Shown piece by piece: positions 13,601 to 25,600 of a DNA stretch of 64,000 nt (position 1 is the stretch's first letter; every line of letters starts with the position of its first letter). The stretch lies in assembly GCF_964275005.1 (NCBI RefSeq), contig NC_092705.1, positions 14,755,885 through 14,819,884 of the forward strand, given 5' to 3'. Under the pieces are notes generated by a model, which was given only the letters and a program-made list of their open reading frames with translations, did not search any database and was not told the origin of the DNA. The translations under genes were made by a program, and so were the position numbers. This DNA comes from Diadema setosum (taxonomy: Eukaryota; Echinodermata; Echinoidea; Diadematoida; Diadematidae).

Positions 13601-16600
13601 ATCAACTCCTTGTGAGGTTTGAAGTGTTTTTGAAGAGGACTGTAATGACCAATACTAGATAAATCTATGCCACATTCAAGTGGGCCTATTCTGTATATAG
13701 AATGGTAGGTCAGCAGCCCAATCGTGGAAGGTCTGGGCATTATTTTCTCACACATATTGGAATGAGGAGGACTTTGTTGTTGTTGTTTTTTTCTTTTTTT
13801 TTGTTATATCTTATCATATATAGTTTTGGATCAAATCCAAAGCTCATAAATCATACATTTCAAGTGCTTGCGGTCCAAAAGAAAAACCCTAAATGCCTGC
13901 AAGGATACCACTTAGATTTTCAACTTCTTTTGGATATTTAAAGGTTAACTAGCTTGCAGCTCTCTCTGATCCTCTTAGCTGGTTTTTTATGAATTCTGAA
14001 ATGTTTTGTGCTTCTCAAAATATTATGCAGATGGCTGATTTATGACACATTATGTCATATAACCTAGTCAACGTGAGCTACTGACTGTAAAGTTCACCAA
14101 GGTTGTCATTTTTTTTTGTCAGTTGTCATCACGGGTTAAGTGACCACTTAGTCAATTGAGTACTCATTCATTCATTTGGTATGAGAGAAGAATAATTATC
14201 ATAATATCCGTTTTTGCATGAGTCAAAACTGAGACCAATTTTTTACTTTGATTCACCTGCAAATATAGGCAGGACACATTTTAACAGGTGACTCATTATT
14301 CTAATCCACAGCATGTCCATTTTGATACTCTGTTGATGCTAAGGGAGAAAGAAATAGCTCATACTTCCTTTAAGGTCAAGTGGTACAATTGAGACATTGA
14401 GGTCAGTGCCTTGAAATAACAGGAAACGGGCAGCATGATAGGTCTAGACTGATAAAACAAACAATCGATTTCATATGTTTATCATTACCGTCTGGATCCA
14501 TCCGCCCCAAGAAGTCTGACGTTTGAGAGGACTTTTGGTCAGGTGAACTTCAGTGCTGAGCAGCGAGTTGAGCAGCGAGTTGAACACATGTCTGAACGAT
14601 TCCAGTTTGATTTCCAGATCCATTGTCTAGATGTAGAGATACTTGTGTCCAATTTGATAGAAATAGACATGAACACCACGAATATGATGGTCCTGCTTTT
14701 TTCCACATTCTTTTTGTTGCAATGGTTGGTTCATAGATTAATCTCTCTGCTCTGTTGATGGTGATTTCTGATGTCGAGAAACTGTCGTGATGAAACAGTG
14801 CAATTTGATGTGTTATCTTTTCATCTACCAAAGATTTGATATCAGTGAATTCAGCAAAACTTAAGATTCATTTTGTTCTCTGAATTTTCTGTTATTTGAT
14901 TCCTAGTCAGGATAGTTTTGTCCATCTATGTGCTGGATGAGATGGAAGCTGATTGAAAAAAAAAATGACATGATCACAATTTCATTTTTTAAGTCATTAA
15001 TATTTCTTTCCAGTTGGTCTGCACTTCTTGGAAGTATATTGATGGGTACAACAAAACCAGAGGTTCAAGGTAATAACCAAAGGTACAGGGATGGGAGTTT
15101 CTGTGATATAGACCTGCAGGTGCTATAGACACGCACTCCTTACGGCCATACTCAAACTCTCTTTCTTCTGTCCTGTAATGAATGCCTAAATGTTTTCTGT
15201 TATTCCTTCTATTCTTTTCTTGGCCTGTTTTTCCCCCTCACAAAGATTTTGTTTTCTTTCATCCCAAGTTTTTCCCCCTTCTCCTTGCTCTATAGCCCCA
15301 CATGAATTCTTGCCTGTGTTGATAATACCCAAGGGTTGTTGGTACAAGTCTGTTCGGGGAGAGAAAAAAACCCCTCCCCTCAGCCCCCTTCTTTCTGTCT
15401 TGGGAGAAATCTGGTTCCTGGATCCGATTCCAACCACCCTCTACCGTGGTATCACATGACTGCTAGTACAGACAGAGACTTAACCTTCATTCAAGAAGGT
15501 CATAGGCTCCCCCCCCCCCCCCCCCCATCACAAATGTCAGCCCAAACTCCTGGAGTACGAAGTCAAAGTTCCAATTTACTGCAGGGCACTTCTTAGGCAA
15601 TTCTCGCATTGGCCTGATATATAGAACAATTGACCATATGACTGTTGCGTATGGTTAGAAGGTATATATTATTTCATAATGAAGTTTGTTGCCATAGGCA
15701 ACTTGACATTTAGGTTTTATAGTATCTTGGAAAAATGTTACTTTCTTATGTAGTCATACCTATTCCCTTTTACCCCAACTCCACGAAAGATGCTCTTTCA
15801 GCTATATCACTGAGGGTAAATACAAGTTCCAGACAGCTTTCAATTTTCCTGAGTTAGCGTAATTCCTGCAAGGAAGTTGAAAGCAGACTTTTAGATTTCT
15901 TTGAAGAAAGAAAAAAACCAAAGGAATACATGATTCTAAGTTAATGGCACTCTTTGGTGAAGAAATGAAATTTCATTATTTCATTAAAAAGTTTCAATTG
16001 CAAAATTATCCTTTTCAGGCCCAACATCTGTTAGAAGAGGTCCATTAAAGTTAATGAACCACATGGTGCTTGAAGCTTTGTCATTACACTGATATACACT
16101 ATCCAGATTGATATCAAGGGTGTAATAAGATGCTTTGTCATTACACTGATATACACTATCCAGATTGATATCAAGGGTGTAATAAGATGCTTTGTCATTA
16201 CACTGTTATACACTATCCAGATTGATATCAAGGGTGTAATAAGATGTGTTCACGGATCTCCTTTGGTGTACTGTAGTGTCATACACTTGTCCAACACCCT
16301 AATTCTCACCACCCCTCTCCTCCCTCTTCCCTTCCCATGTTGCTCCCCCGCATTGTTCAGGATTTCTTTATATCTGGTGGGAAGTTTGTATAAGAACAGA
16401 CTTCTTGAATTACAAATTTCTCCCTTTTTCATCCCATGCTTCCCTTTGCTTATTCATTTCCCCGTTCTCCTTTCTTCCTCCTCTGCTGCAGTGTATTGAA
16501 GGAAAGGATTTTGGAACACTAGGCTCTACAGACAATCACACCAAAAATAGGCCCACTATGAAGAGAAAGAGGGGAAAAAGAGAGAAAAATTTTGAGTGTA

Positions 16601-19600
16601 GTGTTCTATATTGCTTTCCTCCTTTTTCTCACATTCTGTTTTCCTCTTGACCCGTTGGTATTATTTGTATCCATACTGATGGTTGGGAATATGGGTTATA
16701 ATTTCAAGTATTCCCTGTTTGCGGTGGAACTACCTTGTCATATTCCCAAGGGAATGAATGCTGTGTGCAGTGGTTTTTAATTTATAGGCTCTTTTTTACC
16801 TTTTGACAATGACCCATATCAGACTACTGGATAGTTCTGCAAAGATTCTCACAAATTTACCATCAGTGACCCATAGATGTCACATAATACAAACTAAACT
16901 CTCTGGCATATACACTTTGTAGGCCAAACAAAAAGAGTTCCAGTATATTTCATGACATGGCGGCCAGATATTCGTATTAGATTTATGGCCTTGAGTTCAT
17001 TCTTCTTTGTAAGAGAGTGTTTTAAGTTGCAAAATGTATTGACATTTTATAGGTTTGATGTGTAAAGGTCTTTAAATGTGGCACTCGGTCATATCAGGTA
17101 GGCCCGAAATGCAAGACAGTGTTCATGTAGATAATAATGATTGCTCTGACAAACTATGAATATTTTGTTTTATGGTGATTAACTTATAAGATTTAACAAG
17201 AAAATGAAGAAAATGTACGGTTTTTCCTTCAAAAATGAAGAAGTGATGCAGGTTTTGTAACAAATAGCTAATTTTTTGATTAAGATGAGTTTTTTAGACA
17301 AATTATAGAAAAATAGACAGGAATGAACATCCAACTAAACCACAGTCACATGAAAGAATATATCAATCCATGTCGTTATCCATAATCATTATGTATATCA
17401 GAAGCTTTTCTGTACAGAATACTATAATTATGTACATTGGTTTTGCACTCTATAAATTGATATTATTATTCATTCTTATTATGTCACAACTTTTTGGAAG
17501 GGGGGGGGGGGGGATACGGAGAGAGTGGAGGAGAAGTTATCTTCCAATAGGCAGTCACATAAATGTTTAGACTTGTATTCATGTCATAGATGGGTAGAGA
17601 CTATCACTTAGTCATGCACAAATGACTTCACAGTGACTGACTCATTCCTTGATTGATTGATACAGTCCAGTTTTCATTTGTCATGTCAAGATCACAGTGA
17701 CATAAAAATCTAAGAGTCAATAGGTTAATTGATGGCAGTCGTTAAATCCCCCCTCCTTTTTTTTTTTTTTTTTTTGGGGGGGGGGGATGGATGGGGAGGA
17801 GGAGGGGAGGGGCAGTGGGAGTATAACATTACCGAAGAGACAAAAGAGTTCTCCCGACCACCCTTCACCCATACAAGCCTGTCCCCCTCACCCCCCCCCC
17901 CCCAATCATTAAATGGTATCTGCCAGATATTAGGACACAATTTGTATCAGACTGGACAGTGTTTTATTATGACTTGATATACCTGCCAGACCTCTGTCGC
18001 TACATCCGAACCTGTCCAGTGGATCGCATCGCCCGTTTTGGCATCAACTGTCCGCCAGAAAAGAATAATAGAACAAATATTGGTGGTTGTCTTGGAAACG
18101 GTGACTAACTCCAGAGCCAATTGTGTCTTTTCTCTTGTCACTACAGGAGATCGTTGATTAATGGAGGGCATGAGTCAGAAGGCTATGTAATAAGAAGGCA
18201 AATAAAAGCTGTCCATTTAATGAGATATGATATTAGGATTGAGAAGAGAATCACGAGGATCTGAAGTAAAAAAAAAAAAAGAAAAAAAAAAGATAATAAT
18301 AATAAAAGGTCTACTAGAGTTTGGATGAAAAGCTGTTGTGATGAAAATCCCCAACATTGAATTCATGATTCAATCATAACACTCACTTAAACTATAGGGT
18401 CCTACCTGGTCATATTTTGTGATGAAAGAGAATATCTGTTGCATGCTTTGGAAAAGTTACCCAAGAAAGCTCAGAAGCACGTAATTTTGTAGAACATATC
18501 CAATGCAACTTGAGTGCTGTTGTTTTTCAAGTATATATTTCCTGATATACAAAATGTGCAAGCCAAGTAACCACTTAACCCGTTGAAGACTAGTCCCGAG
18601 TACACCCAGGCAGGAGTCTATGGGAATTGTGTATAGCAAAATCAGCCTGTCCTCAACGGGTTAATCAGAACATGAATAGAGATTGCTCATCTCTTGCTCG
18701 ACTGTGGGTTCCTCACAAACTTCTTCCCCGGAGCTCAATCATCATGCCAATGATCAAATCTTTGGCTTTAACCTTGATTGTTATTTCATGAGCACCTCAC
18801 TGCCTAGCCTGATTTGATGCTGAAGGAAGCTCTTCAAGCAGCATTATGTTGTTATATGCCATGCTTGCAAGCCCGAGGTTGGATACTGTGGTAGTTTTTA
18901 TGCATGGTCATGACTTGAAGCAGGTGGATGAGGTATGTGTTCTTGGGCCGCTGTCAGCCGCTACACTTGGAGACAGCTGAAAGTGCTCCTGCTAGAGATG
19001 CTACCTTCAGAATCAGAATGAGTTTTCCTCTACTCAAAACCTGTGTTGCTCTCTCCCATTATGGAAAAGTAGTACTGGTACACATCATTGCAATAAGTTG
19101 TCGTTATTTTTCCAGTAGCACATCTGTTAACCTCTCATTACTATCCCTTTAACCCTGTGCCAGGAATATTGGACAAGGGTTTTCTGTGCCAACTGTCACT
19201 CAAAGCATGCAAAGGGTTGATATGCCATTGACATTTTGCACACAAAAATGCCGGTAGTGCTGATGGAGTAACTAGCAGAAAATTAAATTAGCATATAGGC
19301 CCTACTGTAAACTTCGATATTTTCGCAAGATTCACTTTTTGCGCTGCCTGACTCAAAAACAGATTCGCGGGTTCTTGATTTCTCGTGATTGAACACGATT
19401 CAACAAAATTTTCAGAGACAACTGCGAAGATATTTTCATGAGTTTGATATGAAAATCAATGAACTATTAATATTTCCATGTTTACAGTAGCTCTTGGGGT
19501 GAAAACCTTGTAGGCCTTTCTCAAATATGTCATGTTTTGGAGGGCAAGAAAACCCCAAAGAACAAAGACATAGCCGCCAAAACTCTGTATTAAATGGGAT

Positions 19601-22600
19601 CACCTTTTCTTTGACACACCTAGTAGTGGCTTTGTTTTGGGGGTAAGACAGCTAGGATTTGGGCTGGACATTACGGGACTGATTATCTGCTGATTAATCC
19701 TGAAAAGTGATTTTCACCAAAGATTTTTGATACAAGCTTTTGGTACGCCATTGATGATGACATGCTTGTCGCTTGAAGTAGCATGAGTTCATGCATTATT
19801 ATGGACAAAAATGTGAACATATGAGTCACGTATATGCTATCACCGTGAACGATCATGATGTATTAGATAGATAGATCTATAGAGGGAAAGAGAGAGAGAG
19901 AGAAAAAAAAAAGAGAGGGAGGGAGGGATGAAGATGCATTATTTATTTCCCCAGAAGCCGCAGCCCGGCCATGGGGGGCTGAACTGGTAGGCTTCATTCC
20001 GAGCGACTCAATCAGGTGCCGACTTTGAAAGTGTATTCACCTGCTCTGCTTCGGTGGTTGAAGATAGGGGATGCAGTGGATATTACCGAGGTTGTAGAAT
20101 TGGAGGTCTTGCGACAGTGGCATTCTCCGCGAGAGTTCGTTGGGAAAGAGGCATGGACCCGCGACCCGCTTACCCTGGCCTGCCCCCCAGGAGAGGTCCA
20201 TGAGTGTTCCCCCCATTAGAAATGCACCTGTCTGCAAATCAATCACATAATTTGGGGCCCACCTGTTGCCGAGTTATTGCAGCCATTGCCACATTACGAG
20301 ACCCTCTTTCAGTTGTGTTTGCCACCGTGTCTATCAAATTCAATAATGTGGATCAATTTATTAGGTTTCCTTCCATGCCTGCATGCAAACGGCCTGTAGC
20401 TTCCCAAGTTTCAGTCTGTATAAGAAGGAAGTAAGAGAATGATATGAAGAGAATGTTGTGATGGGAACTTTGTGTGACATACGAGCAGCAGTGTCAAATT
20501 CTAGCAGCCCTAAGATGGTGCATTGCAAACTTTGGAGTGAATTCCAGAAGAGAGTGAATAATGCAGTGAAAAATGCCCAAATTGAATTGACACAAAAAGA
20601 AATTGAATCAGATTCCTTGGATGAGGGCGTGACATGTTAAACAACACCAACTTAATGACATTTTCTGGGAAGCATCGAGTTCAGAAGTCAAGGCAATATG
20701 ATGCTTGCTGAGGCTCAGATTCTTCGATCCTTCACCTGGTTAATTGGTCACACATTACTTCCTTGCAGAAAGAGATTTCTGACATATTCTTCAACATTGA
20801 TAGCTATGTGCCATGAGAAGAAGAAGGGGGGGGGGGGGATGTGGTGTGGAGTAGTTCGGGGAAGGACATGACCTTAGATTTGAAACAGACCATTATGTCT
20901 GAAATTGGCAATTTGCCAAACAAATATGCATGCATATACCTCAATCCCCCTGTTCAGACGCAAGCGAGTTTATACCAAAGCTCGATAAAGAAACAACGTA
21001 TAAAGAATCATGAATCGTATAGTCGACAGACCATTCAGACGCTAATTTTGACCATTCCTGAAAAACGTCGTATAGATGTGCAGTTTCTCACTGCGCATGT
21101 TGTTATGGTCATGAGTGACAGTACAAAGTCACCTTCCGTTCTCACTCCCATTAAGCCCCCCCCCCCCCCCCAGTTATACCATTCTATGGTTGCCATACGT
21201 TCAGACACACAATGGACACGATGGAATGCTGATTCGTTATCGAGTTCTAGTTGCTCTGACGATGCTCTGACTGTCGTTTCGCTATACATCATTTCGTTAT
21301 ACGTTATTTCGTTAGCGTTCACACCTATAAATTCATCATATACACTGTAGCTATACCATTTTGGTAAAGCTATACTGTTCTAGTATAATTTTTTTTTTTT
21401 TTTTTTTTGCGTCTGAATGCCCTGAACGTCACCATGTGATGCTGATGGCAGTTGGTATCTAAACGCACAACATAAGACGCTAAACCCCCCCCCCCCAGAA
21501 TTTGATGTACATTCTTCACTCAACTTAAAAATTGATGGGTTCTTAGCTTTCCCACTTAAGAGTGTCTGAAAGCAGAGATGGATGCAATATGTGACAACTT
21601 TTAATAATTTGATGGATCATCCTTGTTCAGTCAAGAGTCATATGAACCATTTTCTTTTTTTTTTGGAAAATGAGAAAATAATCAATGTCTCCCAAATGTA
21701 TGTCTGTATTTTCGTCTTTCTGTTTTGTTTGCAAGTACCAAATTATATGTCTGCCGTATGGTACTATTGGGGACAAATTACAGGCTTAAATCTGCAAGTA
21801 AAATATCCATTGGTTCTGTGTTTTCTGGCTAAGAGGGATGTAATTTTTGTTGGGAATGTAGAGAGGTTGTTATCATACAAGCCTAGAGAAAATTCATTTC
21901 CTTCCATTTTTCTTTTCTGTGCAAATGTATCCGTGTCTGTAGGTGTTTAATGGATGTGGAATCCCTTCACCATCAAGACTCCGTAGGCAGGCAGATAGCG
22001 GGTCAGCCCCACCCCAGCCCCCAGCAGTGGTAGAGGGCGTGCCCACCAGTAAGGTACCGGAAGTGGAGGATGAAGATGCAGAGGATCTGGGAGTGGAGCA
22101 GGAGGTGGCAGAGGGAGGTGAGATGGAGGAGGAAGAGGAGGAGGAGGAGGAAGAGGAGGAGGAGATTGAAACCGGAGCAACGATCACCACACCACCAGAG
22201 GTTGAAGAAGAGGAAGAGGAGGAGGAAGAGGAGCTGATGACTGGGGAGCTCGAACAGGACAATGAAGCACTGAGCAATGTCACCAGGGAGGAGTTGCTTA
22301 GGGGACTCCAGGGCAGGCGAGGACGCCCCGGTCAAAGAGGAGACGGCGGACGCCGCTCGGTAAGGAGACACATTTCAAAACTTAGATGAAATGTTTGCAC
22401 CCCACCAACTTAAACCCTGAAAAAGATATATTATCAAAAAGCATTATGATGTCTTGAACTTGTAAATTATATTACATCTAGTTATGTCTATTTGAAGAAA
22501 ATGCCTGTAGCAAGAATATTGATGATTTATGTACATTATGTATTGATCTTTGGTGGGAAATGTTTATGCAAATCAAGAGGATCAATATGTTTATCTTGCA

Positions 22601-25600
22601 TGACTGTATGCGATCAAGGCTGATGTGAAAAAGCACTCTAAAATATCTTTCAGAGAGATGAAGCAAATGAAGATTCTTTTCCCATCAATTTTACAAAGTG
22701 TTTTAAAAAAGCAACCACTAGTAATTCTTGCACTTTGCGTTATAGGAAGTGAAATATTTTCATGCTGTTGCTTGCCTGCATTTTCATGCTGGTAGTATTC
22801 AGTGATAGCTTCCATTATACCCTGGCTTTTATGTCAAAAAGTATTACTTATCGATATATATCCTGTCATAAACCTGTTGTTGATGAGGCTTTATAAACTC
22901 ACAAGTGAGTCAGTCGCGTCATACTGCATGCAGACATAAACTTTTTGCCAGTATAATAGAATGTACTTTCAATGCTGAAATTTTAATTTAAAGTCTGTTG
23001 ATATGCACTGTTGCTGGAGAAAAGCAATTCAGCCATTTTTTTTTTTTTTTGTGTGTGTGAAAATTTCATATGATGTGTAATGCTTATGTATTTATGCTGT
23101 AGTCACTTGTATGCTTTTGGAATACAAACATTATTCTCCCCGTAGAAGCAAGCAAAAAAGAAGAAAACAGTGAAAGTATCGGGTTTTGATACATGCTGCC
23201 CCCCTGCACCACTGTCCTGCTAGCTAGCCTAGAGCAGCACTCACTTTTGGCCTAATATAATGTATGACCTCTAGCCTGTTAATAAAATATAGGGCCCTTT
23301 CCAAAATGTCCATTTTGGTGCTTTGGATGAACTTATTTTTGGGAATGCCATATCTTATAATTCTCCTATCCGGCAGGGTGGCCAGTCATACAGGGATAGC
23401 CGACCCCCGAACGCTGCTGGCACCAATCTGGACCGACTCATCAAGGATGTCCTGAAGCGTCTGCGGGACAGCCGTCCCTTCTGGTCCGTCCTGCCCTACA
23501 TGATCTGCGATGACGAGGGTATCGCTGCGGATGTGTCGGAGGAAGAGAACTGCTGGAACGGAAGAGCCGTAGGAAGGTGTGTTAAGTAGGAATTTTAGTT
23601 TCAACAGCAGGTGTGCTCGGTCTTTGTTTCTGGCTGCAATCCACCTTCTGTTTTTTGTTTTGTTTTGTTTTTTTCTTTTTCTTTTTCAAAAAGAGAATTT
23701 CATGTGGATGGTGCTGCATTCAGAAGGAATTTCAGGAATTCAAAAGGATTTTTTTTTTCCTAATAGAAAATGAGAATAAATGCCGACAATAAGATTGTAG
23801 ACAGTTTAGTTTTTGATGGAGAAGAAATTGGAAGTTGTGATCAGCAGGGATTTTAGACAGTCACTGATTTGTGAATCGAAGAAATGTTAGGAAGATTTGG
23901 TCGTGTTCAATGTTGTAATTTCTGGCCAATGTCAATGTAATGAATCAATCAGCCTTCTGGAGGTGTGTGAAGAGTGAATTTACTAGGCGGAAATTTTTTT
24001 TTTTTTTCCTGGCACAAAAAGTATCCTTTTTTTTTTTGGTAATACCCATGTCCCACAGAAATTAATTCTCATTGGTCACTCACCGGAAGCAAAGATTTTT
24101 TATTTCTGACCACTCACTGAAGTGTATCAAATCGCAGTCTGATGAATCTGACTTGGTTGAGCACCAGGCGAGTGTCAGACATGTCGCGCTTGATCTTTAT
24201 CGGATCACCCCCTGTTATGTCTGACACTGACCTGATAGTCGACCGACACTAGTCGGATACATCGGACTGTGATTCGATACACTTTGGTGGATGGCCTTTA
24301 AGCGATAAACTTAGCTTCCGATGAGTTACCGATGAGAGAAAATCTCAGTGGAATGTGGGTATTAGGCAGTAATTCCTGGACATCTGAACTTGGCTTGTCC
24401 AGGCATTGGTGGGTTTGCGTGCATGTGCCCATTTTATGAAAGTGTTTATGAATGTACAGCCATGGCAGCATCACTGCCTGCTCATTCCTAGAGAGGTTCT
24501 CCAGAAGTGATGTCTTATGTGTTGACCAGACCAGTGAAAGTAAACCATGCTCCCCCTCCTCCTCCTAGATACGAGCATGATCTGGTGGGCAATGGCATCT
24601 CCAGCCAGGTCAACAACCCCGAGGTCAACATCGAGACGTCGCGGGCTGTTTTCGGCGTCCGAACGGTCATCACCACACTCCGCATGATTACGCACCAGCT
24701 GCAGAGCGCCTACAATGGGGAGGATGCCGTGTGGATTGACAATGGTGAGAAACGGGGCTGAATCTTGATTTCAAATTCTTTTCTTATATTTGATCAGAGT
24801 ATTCTTGTAGCACCAAGTGAACAGCCCTCCCTCCCCAAATGTGGCGAAAAAGAGTAGCCCCAGATGTGACCCATCTTAGCTTGTTATGTCATCAGCTCAT
24901 TTGAAGTGAGTTAACAAGCCTGCAAAGACAGCAAAATTTGCCCCTATCCATGCAGTGTAGAGACTGATTGCATTCAGATGCTCAGAAACAGAATGAAAAT
25001 TCTGAAAATGTATGATGATTTCTGAATCACCAGACATTTGTTCATTTCTCCCTTTCAAGAAACTTGTCTCTGCAGCAGGGTGCTACTTAACTTTTTTTTT
25101 TTACAACTTGCCTGGCTGCAAACAGATTTTATATTCTTGCAGAACACGGACAGGATTTTGCTTGCCTGAAAATAAAGTCCAAAAAGTATAAGAAAATAAT
25201 ATAGAAAATAACTTGTAAGTCAATTGCTTAATGAAATGAAACCATTTGAATAAGCAGCACACTTTGATTCTCACACTTAGACATTGGAGTAACAAACTTG
25301 GTTTGATCGTTGGTGTTGATGTTGCGTTGCATTGGGCTTCTTCACGTAAGTGTTCGAAAGTTGCTAAAATGAAATTAAAGTGCATTGCATCACTGAACAG
25401 CCATTATCTTTGAGCATCTGTATGGTTCACTTCATGGGTTTGAAGGGGGAAAAGTGAAAAAAGGTGGCTTCAAAATTTTGCTTGCCCACTTTTGCCAAGC
25501 ATTTTTACTCATTGTCCCCAAAAAACTTGTGCCTGACTTTGATTTTCACTTGCCCCGGACAATTGGGCTAGTGCTTCTGTAGCATCTTGTCTGTAGCCTG

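Larger units (their letters stand above)
11970..21942 (+). other. Glypican intron, 10 kb
   Basis: Bounded by gtgaga and tctgtag. Contents: an AATG tetranucleotide array, a homeodomain-site-rich island (13060-13300), a 57-bp tandem repeat (16075-16245), the second TTAA palindrome (18575-18664), a CTGTA-type MITE (19305-19487) and a possible inverted-repeat element (20953-21417). No supported gene. Confidence 0.75.

Noticed and set aside
16075..16245. CRISPR-like repeat array
   Set aside because: Units are contiguous with no spacers, in eukaryotic DNA; a minisatellite.
20841..21350. 169-codon plus-strand open frame
   Set aside because: Runs through a C homopolymer and an AT-rich inverted-repeat element; poly-Pro and Ser low complexity, no family.
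21894..22283. Serine-rich and leucine/proline-rich minus-strand frames
   Set aside because: Reverse complement of the poly-Glu coding repeat in glypican exon 4.
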